The notes below the pieces were generated by a model that was not told the DNA's origin, searched no databases, and saw only the letters and a program-made list of their open reading frames with translations. Positions 44,689 through 55,192 of a stretch of 64,000 bases of DNA are shown one piece after another (the first letter of the stretch is position 1; the number at the start of each line of letters is the position of its first letter). The translations under genes and the position numbers were made by a program. The stretch is taken from the NCBI GenBank assembly GCA_037367355.1, contig CM074696.1:2728001-2792000 (forward strand). Reading direction: 5' to 3'. This DNA is from Neoscytalidium dimidiatum (lineage: Eukaryota > Ascomycota > Dothideomycetes > Botryosphaeriales > Botryosphaeriaceae).

Positions 44689-46096
44689 GACGGCACTGGA
44701 AGCAAGAACGGAGAGTTTTTGAAAATGAAGGTGCACACGGAGCTGCGCACAAAGGTTGAGGAAGGAATTTCGCGAGTGTTTGTGGGTGCACCGTGGGTTG
44801 AAGATAGGGAGGGCATTAGAGGAGTCGTAGAAGTAAATAGCTGAAGGCGGAAAGAACATGTCAATCACGGGCAGGGAAAAAGCGCTAAATTTAGGCGCTC
44901 GGACCATCAAGTCAGGTCGTAATCCTGACTTTTTGTGATCATTTGACTTTGCCCGAGAATGATCGTGCTGCTTGTCCCGCCTGCGAATTTCGCTGCGTTC
45001 CTCCGATAGTGAGAATAACACAATTTGCCAGATTAGGCTATGTGGTACACGGACCACTCCGATGCTTACCTTAATCGCCTACTAATGTACCATGATAACT
45101 GGGAGCGGAGCAGACGGTAGAAAAGCTAAGTTCTCGAAGTATGAAAGTCAACGACCGACCCATAGAGTCACGGCGGCCTTCTAACTATCATCATCATACA
45201 TTATTCATTATGATACGTGCACGGTGGCGTCCACTTTTTGGAATGCTACATATTGCCTTCAGTATATTTTTTCTAAGTGCTTGGATCACTGTTAGGTAAT
45301 CCTACATATCAAAGGGTATTTCCTTTTGCCCTTTCGTAGTAGACACCTCCGGCTTTTAGAGTGTGATAGCGCGCTTAGTCGATAGGTAATTTACAACGGG
45401 GACTGCCATGCTCATTCGGACATTGATTATGTTCCAATGAAGTTGATTGTGTTTCCTAAGTATGAAGGACGTACCACCCCAGTTTTTACTTTTATTATCT
45501 ACTATTGGTTTCTTAATTGAGGAGCGGGGCAGTCATGCATCTTTTCCTCTCGAAATTATATTGAAAGGTATCGGGTCATATTGCAGAACGCTCAGGTTTC
45601 CAAGTGCGAGTTCATGTTGTTAATATGATGGCGCATGATGATTTACTTATACACTTGGGAATATAGGGGTACAGAGCTGATATTTACAGACGAAGAAGTT
45701 ATTTGGGTGTTAGGCTATTCCATACGATTAGTATTGGATACTTTGTTGGAATTTCTGACATGGTTGACGACCTTGCCGCTGTTGTAAAAGATTGAACATC
45801 TTTCCCATTAACACAGAGGCGTTCTTATAAGCACCATTGCGTTCGCACAAATGTGTAATTTGTTCTCTTATACATTAGACTCGTCTTTTCATTACCTACA
45901 CCATGAATAGAGGGCAACACCTGATGTTGCAATCATCGCCCGAAGTGACCATACCATAATCCAGATAAAATTGTCGAAGCCTTAAAGGCTTCGCACAAGC
46001 GCCCCGAGCCAGAAACACAATGGTCCTGAGCAAACAGCACAGCGCCAATACACGTAGCCATCCCAGACCAGTCCCCTCTTACTCTCCGTCCTCCGT
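44689..46096. other. AT-rich spacer within the array
   Basis: About 1.4 kb of AT-rich sequence with no protein-like frame on either strand and no recognisable family remnant. Confidence 0.5.
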
Positions 46097-47884
46097 CTAT
46101 GCATCCTCATCTTCTCCCCACCCGTAAGCCGTGAACCCACCACTCGCAAAATCCGCTACCTTCCTCGCAACCGCCTCCTCAGAACGGAACGGACACGTGA
46201 TAGTCTTCCACACGCCACCCACCCTCACATAGACCCTCCTCCCGGCCCACCTCTCATTCCACTCCCGATACAGCCCCTCGCCCTCCAAACCCTCCTTCAT
46301 CAAATGCCACAGTGCCTCCTCCTCAACCCACAGCAATCGCGCCCCCTCCTGACGCGCGTTGTAGCAGCCCATTCGGCGCAGGAACCGCATGACCCAGTCA
46401 TTGCAACTCTGCACGTCGGTCTCCTTGTTCCAGTCAGGTATCACGCCGTCGTAAGCCTCATAGGCGACGCCTTCGCGCCCGTTGATCGTGTACGCGATGG
46501 TCAGCATGTCGGGAGCGGGGACGCCGATCCGGAAGACGGGAAGCGGATGCGCGAGGACGAAGCCGTTGGCTCCGGTGACAGGCTCGACGGCGCAGGTCCG
46601 CGCGTTTGCCGTGCCGGAGCGGGTTGTTGGAGCGGTAGAGGCGGGTTCATTGCGCTTGAGGGAGCGGTGGAGGAGCGGCATGGTGGTGGAGGTGGTGGGG
46701 TGGGGGTAGTCGCGGAGGATGTAGGTCCGGGTGGATAGATTGGAGGCGAAAGGGTTGGGCGCCATGCTCTGAATGGTTGCTGGAGACGGGGCTGCCTTGG
46801 GGGCGATGTTGGAGTTGGTGGATTGGTGATCGCTGACGTGATCGGGTAATTGTCCAGCGGCACGGGCGAGTTCATGCGCAGTGGCTGGCTCTTCGCTCTC
46901 CAGCGCAGGCGAGGCGTGCACAGAGGTCTGATGTTTGGATGGCGGAGAAGCAGAGCCTGCCTGCTCGCTAGCAGGGTGTTTAGGGTTCCCCAAATGGTTC
47001 TTTCCTACTTGATGAGTTTCCTCAGTTTCAGTGCCTTCCATCACAACATCCTGAGGAAGGTACTCCTCTTCTTCATCCGCCTCAGTATCGCTTCCGGAAG
47101 AGCTTGTACTAGGGAAATTGTGAGGCTGATATGCCACAGCGTCATCCTCGGTCTCCTTCTGAGAGTATGTAATCCACGTTGTATGCCTGATGGGATGTGG
47201 TGTAGCCTGGACAGGCAGCTCGATCGTCTTCAGTATGGGACTCACTGCATCTGATTGCTTCGGCCTGAGTATTTTAGGTTTCTTCTTGTCCGCCTCCTTC
47301 TGTTTCCTCTCCTCTGCCATCTGGGCCCTCGCAGCGCGAGCTTCCTCCATCTTCTTCCTGTTCCAAGCCTTCGTACCGACAGCTGGATATTCCCGAAGAA
47401 ACCTCTCGTATCCATTCTTCATATGCTCATGCCACTCCTCCGCAAGTTCAATATCCTTCTCGCGCTCGGTACGAACATCGGTGCCAGCCTCGTCGCGCCT
47501 CGCCGTCCTGGCTAGAGTCTTGGTCTCGCGCTCATCAGAGCGGCGGATCTGCGTCTTCATGCGAGCAAATAGGTTAGGAATGCCCTCATACTCCACCTCT
47601 GCTGGATCATCGGAATCGACGGCAATCGGATGCTTCGGTAAGCGTGATAGCATCGCCTTGACCATATCCTGCTCGACGTCCGCCATCTCGGGCTTGCCCG
47701 TAGGATGGATGTCGCCGACGAGCGGCGTGCGCAAGTAACTCTCCACTGGCATTTCAAAGCTTCGACTGGCAGTATTTAGCTCCGGCATCGTTTTGGGGAG
47801 CGGGTTGCGGTCGCTGTGCGTGTTTCTGCTGCTGCGGACATAGCCGGAAGTCCGCCTTTTGGCTTCGGGCTCAAGGATTCCCAT
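46097..47884 (-). CDS. Tandem-array family member 5
   Basis: Single exon, 595 residues, ATG at 47884 (MGILEPEAKRRTSG). The N-terminal half is highly charged, with a predicted long helix (KKMEEARAARAQMAEERKQK, about 180-205) and then an acidic stretch (SGSDTEADEEEEYLPQD). A Ser/Thr/Pro linker leads to the module at about 438-580: GANGFVLAHPLPVFRIG, IPDWNKETDVQSCNDWVMRF, LLWVEEEALWHLM, WNERWAGRRVYV, then FRSEEAVARKVADF. The LNRW of other members is CNDW here and the FN core is WN. So this copy is more diverged but all landmarks align in order. It ends with a short acidic tail rather than a basic one. Role unknown; nuclear by analogy with member 3. Confidence 0.75.
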   Translation of the reverse strand: MGILEPEAKRRTSGYVRSSRNTHSDRNPLPKTMPELNTASRSFEMPVESYLRTPLVGDIHPTGKPEMADVEQDMVKAMLSRLPKHPIAVDSDDPAEVEYEGIPNLFARMKTQIRRSDERETKTLARTARRDEAGTDVRTEREKDIELAEEWHEHMKNGYERFLREYPAVGTKAWNRKKMEEARAARAQMAEERKQKEADKKKPKILRPKQSDAVSPILKTIELPVQATPHPIRHTTWITYSQKETEDDAVAYQPHNFPSTSSSGSDTEADEEEEYLPQDVVMEGTETEETHQVGKNHLGNPKHPASEQAGSASPPSKHQTSVHASPALESEEPATAHELARAAGQLPDHVSDHQSTNSNIAPKAAPSPATIQSMAPNPFASNLSTRTYILRDYPHPTTSTTMPLLHRSLKRNEPASTAPTTRSGTANARTCAVEPVTGANGFVLAHPLPVFRIGVPAPDMLTIAYTINGREGVAYEAYDGVIPDWNKETDVQSCNDWVMRFLRRMGCYNARQEGARLLWVEEEALWHLMKEGLEGEGLYREWNERWAGRRVYVRVGGVWKTITCPFRSEEAVARKVADFASGGFTAYGWGEDEDA

Positions 47885-48764
47885 GACTTTGAGTCTGTCG
47901 TTGAGCTGATTATTTGCACCAATCTGGAAGCTTTAGAATATAGGGTAGCGCGGGTGCTAAGTAGCCACCAATGAGCGTCTGAGTTGGGCGTCGCGTCCGA
48001 GGCACGGTCGAAATGGAGTTGAGGAGACCTTTAGAATAAGAGTGCGGCGAATTAGCCTCATACCATTCGAATCTCAGAGAGCTGTAGTGACAGTGATTGT
48101 TGCAGCGGAAGCTCACAAGAATTGTTGCAGTGTTTCTCTTTGCGCAGCTGCCGAGTCGCATCAGGCGGGCCGTGGGCATGGTCTGCCACTGTGATAGTGT
48201 TAATCGCGTAGCGTACGATGTGTGGGAAATGAAATCGCGTGATGCTATCAGATGTAGAGATATATATGTTTTATGCATGACCTTTTACGAGCGAGTAAAA
48301 CGGAGCGGAGAGCAAGGGTAGGCGGCGGCTGAGCTCGAAAATGTTAGCTAATGGTACTGGCCACCGGGAAATCAGAAGAGTAGTCATTGTAAAGATGTTC
48401 TTTCGCATCGGCATAGATGTTCTCAGCAAATTTAGCAAGATGTTGACCTAGGCAGAGTTGCATCGTCAGAGAACAACGCAGTGATCTCAGCTCACATTCC
48501 ACTAATTTAGCCCGATTGATAGAGTAGTCAATTCATGATTATGGGATGATTCTGACAAGTAGTAGTCAGTAAAGAAGTGTGAAGACGGATGTCAACCATA
48601 CTTCGTCTTTTGCCGTAGCAGGGCACGATCTTAAGGGCCCAGTATTGAACTCGCCGTCGACCGCACGTAGTTTGAGCTTATTAAATGCCCCAGGCGGCAA
48701 GACCCCGCGACGCCCAACTCCCCCTCCCCCCCCACCACAATGTATCGAGTCATACGCAAGCTTC
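47885..48764. other. Spacer within the array
   Basis: Promoter region of member 5 and 3' region of the next gene; nothing recognised. A run of C at about 48720-48731 occurs just beyond the stop codon of the next gene. Confidence 0.45.
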
Positions 48765-49394
48765 CTAGAGACGCGGGTTGTCCTCTGGCTCCTCGTCCCA
48801 TTCATCCGACATGTCATCCTCATCCTCATCCTCATCCTCATCCTCATCCTCCTCCATGTATGGGACCCCACAGCACACATCGCCGTACTTGGCTTTGTAC
48901 TCCGCAAGCTTCGCCTTGTATTCCCTCCGCTTTGCCTTGTACTCCCTCCGCTTTGCCTTGTACTCTTCCAGCTCCATCTCGTACACCTCCCGCCTGCGCC
49001 TCCACTCCGCAATGCTCACCACCTCCTCCTTTCTGTCCACGGCACTGCTGACCTCGTGAGTCTTGAAGTCCTCGCTACGCTCATACCATCCAACCAGCTG
49101 CTCGGCTGCGGCGCGTTTGCGGTTCTTCTCCTCCTCGCCCAGCTCGTTGCCGTCCTCATCGGTCTCGGACCAAGGGCCGAGCTTCTCCTGCTGCATGTAC
49201 GCGATGTGGTTTGGCAGCTGGCCAGGAGTGTGCGTCGCGGCGGTGTTCGGGACGTGCGTGGTGGCCCGACGCTGGAGGTTCTGCTCCCAGTGCGCGTACG
49301 AGGTGAGGGCGCGGGAGGCGATGGCGTTGGCGGAGTCGGCAGCGTCCGTGGCGGAGGCGCTGGTGCCGCCCGGATCCTGAGCGGAAGAGGACAT
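48765..49394 (-). CDS. Acidic coiled-coil protein inside the array, without the module
   Basis: Single exon, 209 residues, ATG at 49394 (MSSSAQDPGGTSASATDAAD). It shares strand, size of spacers and acidic character with the flanking genes, but I see no DW...LNRW or FN-x-x-F-x-G landmarks. The C-terminal half is a helix made of a seven-residue repeat: YEMELEEYKAK, then three units of EYKAK(R/L)(R/A)E. After CCGVPYM it ends in an Asp/Glu repeat encoded by six copies of a hexanucleotide (48814-48849), and then DEWDEEPED. The 7-residue period is what a coiled coil needs, so it may be a partner protein that oligomerises or binds a basic protein. It could be an unrelated gene captured in the array or a member that lost its module. 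Confidence 0.65.
   Translation of the reverse strand: MSSSAQDPGGTSASATDAADSANAIASRALTSYAHWEQNLQRRATTHVPNTAATHTPGQLPNHIAYMQQEKLGPWSETDEDGNELGEEEKNRKRAAAEQLVGWYERSEDFKTHEVSSAVDRKEEVVSIAEWRRRREVYEMELEEYKAKRREYKAKRREYKAKLAEYKAKYGDVCCGVPYMEEDEDEDEDEDEDDMSDEWDEEPEDNPRL
48814..48849. repeat. Hexanucleotide microsatellite, six perfect copies of TCATCC
   Basis: Six uninterrupted copies inside a coding exon; on the minus strand they encode alternating Glu and Asp. Copy number changes would keep the frame, so the length of the acidic tail may vary between strains. Confidence 0.9.
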
Positions 49395-50119
49395 GGTGTC
49401 TTTGATGGAATGTACTGATTTGAGGAGGTAGTCTCGCGGCTGTGCGCGTGGTGTCGTGCGAAGCGTGTGTTGTGGAGACGAGCGCGCTTGTGGAAGGCGA
49501 AGAAGATCTGGTAGGCGCTGGGGCGAGGCATTTCAGTGGATCGGCGATTATCACACCGGCTGCACTTGACACAGATGCATTTTTTCGCCGAGTTAGGCAT
49601 TTATTTTTTTTTTATTTTCTACATAATGATACTTATCAAGCTACCGAAAAAATGAAAAGCAGTCGTGGCCCATGATGCAGATCTTCAGCAGAACTGTGTA
49701 CATCATACACCACAGCTGGCAATGTCAAAATTAATTTCCGGTCCTATCGCTTGCCGGATTGACGTTCCGAATGTGGAAGGGCATCGCAGCCGTGAAACAG
49801 ACAAAAGGAAATTCAAAGCGGAGTCAGTTGCCAACATCCAACTTGGGGGCTAGCAGAGGCAAGCCAATGCTGCAGGTGATGAAGGCTAATTAGTCCGCCA
49901 GTGTCCTTAGACACTAGAGTGACAAGGAGAATGGAAACCGTAATAAAAGGACAAGTAGAGGTTGCTACTCGTCAAGGCCGTATCGAACAGGCAAAAAGAA
50001 GAGAAGAAGTTGCCGACGCTGTTCGTCTAAATATCGTGATGCTGTCTGAAGAGTGAGCGAAGTGGCGTACCGCTACTAGAGCCATCCGCGATTAGCAGCA
50101 GAGAGAAGGTGACCTGCGC
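49395..50119. other. Spacer within the array
   Basis: Promoter of the coiled-coil gene, a T-rich tract at 49601-49617, and the 3' region of member 7. No further gene seen. Confidence 0.45.
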
Positions 50120-51619
50120 TTAGATGGACCACTCCTCCATCTTGATGGTGCGGTAGAACTCCTTTGTGTTGACCTTGCCGGGGCTGCTGAAGAGAGACGA
50201 GTGCTGCACATCATCCGAGTCAATCTCCTGCTTGCCCTCCTCGTCTTCCATCTCGTCATCTTCAGATTCCAAGACGCTATCGACATCGATGTCCTTGTCG
50301 CCGCCTCCGAACATCATCTCCTGCAAGTTCTCCTCCTCCCATTGCTCACGGAGGTTCTCCGCACGCGCACGCAGCATATGGTTGTCGATCGCACAAGTCA
50401 CTGCATGCTCGGTGCGCTTGACCTTGAAGCGCCTCGTCACGTCGACAGAGAGATCGTGCTTGATGACACTGGGGTCGCGGGCCAGGCGCTCCACTATGTA
50501 GTTCAGGGCATCATCGCTCCACTTCAGGCGGGCCTCGCGCGAAGTGATGCCCAGCTTGCGCTGACGGAACTGGGAGCGCCAGCGGTTGAGCGCAGAGATG
50601 CTAGCACCATCGTTCCAGTCAGCAGGAGGAGCATGAACGTTCATGCGGCGGCGCATGGTGCCATCGGGGCGCTCCTCGTCCTCGATCAACATGAGGAGGC
50701 GCGCCTGGTCCTGCTCGCGAGACGTCATGCACTGTGCGCTGGGCGGGCGGTGTGCCATGCGGCCCTTAACGAACGGGGCGTTGTAGACGCGAAGGCCGGT
50801 CACGGGGAAGTGCGCGCAAATCGGGACAGAGCGCTCGGCGGAGAGGTGGGCGCCACGCTCTCCAGCGAGGTAGGCCTCCCTGGTGATGGTGATGGGCTGG
50901 AAGATGTCTTTGCCATCGATCTGGAAGTGATGGAATGGAGTTGCCAGAGAGGAGACGCCAGCGGCCTTGTACAGGCCTGCAGTCATTGTGTTAGTGTTTT
51001 AGAGGACGTGGAAGTGGGAAGAACGTGGCTCACCTTTCTTCTCATCGAAGACGAACTTGGGACCCTTGTACTCGTAACGCTTGGCGTAACGTTGCGAAAC
51101 GCGCATGCCGCCCTTAGGCTTGCCGCAGATGCATTTAGAGTTTACGTTGGGGATGCTGCCAGTGTCGGTAGTCTCCTGAGCTGGCTTGGAGATGGGGCGG
51201 GCCTCGCAGTTGAGCTTGGTGTCCCAGTAAACGCCGTTACGGATCGGGAGATCAGGAGCTCCGAGGTCCATCTCATTGGCCTCGCGCTTGGACATGTTGT
51301 AGGCCTCACTGCCGCTGGTGTTGGTGTTCACCGGGGCGGACTCGCTCAGCTTATCGCTGAGAGAAGGTGAGAGACGAGACGTGTCACCCGTAACGGGACT
51401 GGCGCGTTCATAGGCGCTCAGCTTATTGAGGTAGGCAGGAAACTCAGGAAGGTCAGAGGAGCTGCCGACAGCGGCAAAGCGCTGCGGAACCGGAGGGGAG
51501 CTGGGAGGAGGTGAAAACTTGGAGCCAAGTCCAGCGGCCGGAGCCTTCGAAACGGCCTTGCCATGCTTGCGGATGGCTGACTGAGCCTTCTTGACGGTGG
51601 AATGCTTGCTGGAGGTCAT
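50120..51619 (-). CDS. Tandem-array family member 7
   Basis: Two exons, 51619-51034 and 50976-50120, with a 57-nt phase-1 intron in FDEKK|G give 480 residues, starting MTSSKHSTVKKAQS. The N-terminus is basic and Ser/Pro-rich. A Cys pair (KCICGKPKGG) and RYAKRYEYKGPKFVFDEKKG precede the intron. The module (about 300-410) begins MNVHAPPADWNDGASISALN, continues RWRSQFRQRKLG, then LKWSDDALNYIVERL, VTRRFKVKRTEHAVTCAIDN. It is more diverged in the second half: the FN core is RRF and the RT helix reads RTEHAVTCAI. The C-terminus is acidic (SEDDEMEDEEGKQEIDSDD). The intron position, the block R/K-MN-(V/I)-HAPPADW and the spacing of LNRW are shared with member 8 next door, making these two the clearest sister pair. 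Confidence 0.75.
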
Positions 51620-52973
51620 GATTGATGGACGTTGCTACTGTCGCTAAATGCTAGGGAGAGTTGCAAGAGGCGGTGATCCGAGCGAGACCAAAAGCTGTAC
51701 GAGAAAAGATCTTTGTCAGTTGGAGAAAGAAAGATGACATGAGAGAAGGGCCATACGAATTGTTGAGCGACCAGCAATGTCGCAATTAGGGTTGCAGCTA
51801 GAGAGCTTGAAGTCACTACACGCCGTGTGCGAGAGTTGTTGAGTGACGAAGAGAGAGTGAGGGTCGGTGTGAGGTTTTGGATTCAAATAGGCGGGGCTAG
51901 GCAGTGAGCGCGAGAGAGCAGAAACGAGGCGCGCGACGGCGACAGCCCGGGCTAGTGCACAATAGGGAAACTTGAAAATAAGCTGGTAGAGGAAGTGTGA
52001 ATGCAGCTGCGGCTCCTCGCAAAGCTCGGCAACGAGCGGCTGCGCGAATATCTGCAAGCTGCGCACTCGCGCCCAAATTCTGTGCTCAGGGTTCACGGAG
52101 ATGTAGAGACGACGTCTCCAAGATGCAATAAGTGTATGGCTTCCTCAGGAAGTGCTATATCTATCATGTAGCCATCGCAAGGCGGCCGAATGCCTCACTG
52201 CGGGCTCAGTAAAGAGGATCGCGCGTAGCTTCAGCGCACTTCGCACTACCCACAGCAGCTCACGTTCTTCTCGCTCAGAGCCTATTGACAATACTTATGC
52301 TAATTCATGGCTTCTCGACGTGTTTCATAACTTGTCTAGGTGAGGTTGAGGTGAAGTTACTACCAGCTTTATCAGATACTGTCCGACAGATTCGGCGTCT
52401 ACTTGCCGCTACTCGTGACGATGTATCAAATTGTACGCAACTCAGCAGTCATTTAGAGTTACATTATAGAACTTTTCTACCTTACACGCACCATTAAGCT
52501 CCTCTATCGCTGATCTACAATGTGAATCGTCGGTGGCGTTCATACTCAGTACTATATTCGTGACGATCGCGTAGGCTGAGGGGACTTGACTGTGTCAGCA
52601 AGTTGCGTCCACGCTTACAACAAATTTCTATGACGGCATAGAGCTTTTGATGCACTAGTACTCATTCCATTCTCTCAGGACTTGCTAAATTAGGCACGTA
52701 ATCTTTCCATTCTTAAGAGGAGCTTCCTTGAGAGTTGTCACCGTGATGGCAAGGAATCACGACCAGAAACATTTAATTTAGTAAGAGACCTACTCAACTT
52801 TTCAGCTTTACATTGATACTTTAATCTACGGCTCTACCACATCGAAGGTATACTTTGAACCCTACTGCCTGCTATCTGCACGTACAAATGCTTAGTCATC
52901 GTGGAAAGCCAAAACGGTATCTTCCAGGCTTCGCCAAACAGCCAACAGAGTGAAGATCGCCTGCTTTTTCCTC
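51620..52973. other. Spacer within the array
   Basis: The first 500 bp is the likely promoter of member 7. The rest to 52950 is AT-rich with no protein-like frame. Confidence 0.5.
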
Positions 52974-55192
52974 TCACAGATGGAGACTTCCGCCGGAGAC
53001 GAAGTGCTGTTTCGTGCGCTCCTTCATCTGCTGGACTACGTTCTTGTAGTCGCTCTCCTTGATCTGCACACCACCTTCAGACTCGTCCATGTCGTCGACA
53101 GTATCCCCCTTCCGGCCTCCACGTTGGGTGACCACGTTGCCTTTATGGACCGCCATGTCGAGCTCTCGGCCGACATCCTTGCTCTCGCTATCAGATGAAG
53201 AGTAATTCACAAGGATCTTCTTCAAGGGGTGGCGATTGACGGTAATCTTCGGGCCCAAGGAGTCTCCATCGTCGCTGAGCGGTCCAATGTCCGATAGCTT
53301 CCTCTTCTTGCCAGTCGCCTGATTCCCGTGAACGTCGCGAGATGCCAGCACGTTGGCAATATCCATCTGGCCACGCTTCTGCATTCCTTGGTTGCTCATC
53401 TTCGTGTTGACATCCTCCGTCGTAGTGTGAAAGTCGGCAGCGTTGGCAGCCAAGCCAACAAAGTTGCCGCTCTGGCGCTGAATGTGCTCTTCCACAGCGC
53501 CACTCTTGTCGGGGCCCTCCTTCTCAACGTCCTCAGAAGCCTCCTCATCGTTGTCTTCCACATCCGCCTCCCCGTTCTCCGCCTCTTCAATGCTCTGCTC
53601 CAGAAGACCATCCTCTCCCTCGACCTGCACCAACGCAGTACCACCGCCCTTCGCCTCCCCCAACAGCCGATAACGCCCCACAGCCATCACAACCGCGGCA
53701 TATGTCCTCTCGCTCTGCGGCCACCGCTCCGCCAGAACCTCCAAGACATCACGATACACGACCTTGCCCCCCTCCCGCAACTGCCTGCCCACCTCCTCAC
53801 GCAAGCACGCCACCTCCTCCTCGGTCCAGGCGTTGCGCCTGCCCGGCAAGCCCGCCGCCCGACGCTGCCTCTCGCGGAACGACGCGAACCAGCGGTTCAG
53901 CTTGCGCACGCTCGCGCGGTCGGCCCAGTCAGCGGGCGGCGCGTGGATGTTCATCTTGCGGACGTTCTCGCCGCCGTCCTGGCCGCTACCACCCGGCGCG
54001 ATCAGGCGCAGCGAGAGCGCCTGGTCGGTGTAGTGCGCGGTCGCCATTTCCTCGACGCCGCTGTCTTCTGCGGTGGAAGGGGGCTCGTCGTCCGCGCCCT
54101 CGACGTCCGTCTCGGTGACGTGGTCGATCGACATGGCGTCGTCGTCGTTGTCGTTGTCGGCGTTGCGGATGAGGGAGGGGCCGGACGCGCGGGGCGTGAT
54201 CTCGCGCGTGCGGATCGTGCGCTTCAGGAAGCGCGCGCCGGCGGTGAAGAGCGAGCCCTCGTCGAGGATGCCCGGCGAGACGGGGTAGTGGCGGTCGCAG
54301 GCGGGTACGGGTACTTCGACGCTCAGCGTGAGGGGCGCCGCGTCGGCGTTGGAAGACGCGATGGCAGCGGCTGCGGTGGCGTCGTTTTGTGGAGCGGCGG
54401 CGGCGGCGGTGGCTTCCTGCTGGCGCTGCTTGCGCTTGTCTTTGGTGGAGTTGGGGTTGAAGGGGAAGGTCGAGCGCTTGGGGTCGCGCGCGCCTGGGTC
54501 GTACCAAAAGCCTATCATTTTGGAGCGTGTCAGTGAGCTTTATCGAAGACTGAGGATATGGATGTACCTTTTTCGTGATCGAAGTAGGGAGGGTCGTCAG
54601 AGGCGCGAGTCAGCGAGCTGGAATTGCAAGTGCACTCCATCGCGTTGGCGCTCGCGCTCTCCAGGTCGAGTTTGGTCATAGCGGCTGCGACGTCTTCCTC
54701 ATCGGCGCGGATAGGCACAGACACACCGAAGTCCTCCTCGTCTTCATCATCCGAGCCCTCATCGCGGAAGATCTGGCCGGGAAGGAAGACCGCGGGAGGG
54801 CCACGAGGGCCTGGATTCAGCGTGGTCCAGTGTTCCTGAGGATACCAAGTCTCTTCATGACCGTCCGGGTGGATGTAGCCTGCTTCAGTGAGCTGTCCAT
54901 AATTGGGCGCGCTGCTGGACGATTGCTCTTCTTGGTCAACGGCATCTGCGACGGAGATAGACTCGCCTTCAGACCCGTTGCCAAAGGTAAGTACGTCATC
55001 GTTTTCGTTAAAGTTATCGCCGTCGGGCGGGCAGGAGGAAGAGGACGAGGAGCTCATCGAGTCATCGCTACCCAAGTCGATGTCGGGACCCTCTTCATCG
55101 TCAGCGGTCTGCATGAATTCGTTCAATGCAGCAGCAGCAGCAGCATCAGCGTCGCAGCTGAGACGGGGGTGTTGAAGGTCCACGTTAGACAT
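52974..55192 (-). CDS. Tandem-array family member 8
   Basis: Two exons, 55192-54568 and 54511-52974, with a 56-nt phase-1 intron in FDHEK|G give 720 residues, starting MSNVDLQHPRLS. The first exon is acidic and Ser-rich, with an Ala run from a CAG/AGC repeat near 55128-55147. It also has a tidy block PDGHEETWYPQEHWTTLNPG. The second exon starts GFWYDPGARDPKRSTFPFNP and continues into an Ala-rich helix. The module is at about 395-500: RKMNIHAPPADWADRASVRK, LNRWFASFRERQ, NAWTEEEVACLREEVG, LAERWPQSERTYAAVVMAVG. WTEEE with the downstream RTYAAV helix is the closest in the family to a canonical Myb repeat. A long charged C-terminal region follows, with basic patches (GKKRKLSD, RGGRKG). Sister of member 7. 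Confidence 0.77.

Noticed and set aside
53328..54536. 402-codon plus-strand frame opposite array member 8
   Set aside because: Antisense shadow; the sense strand has the conserved module and a valid intron.
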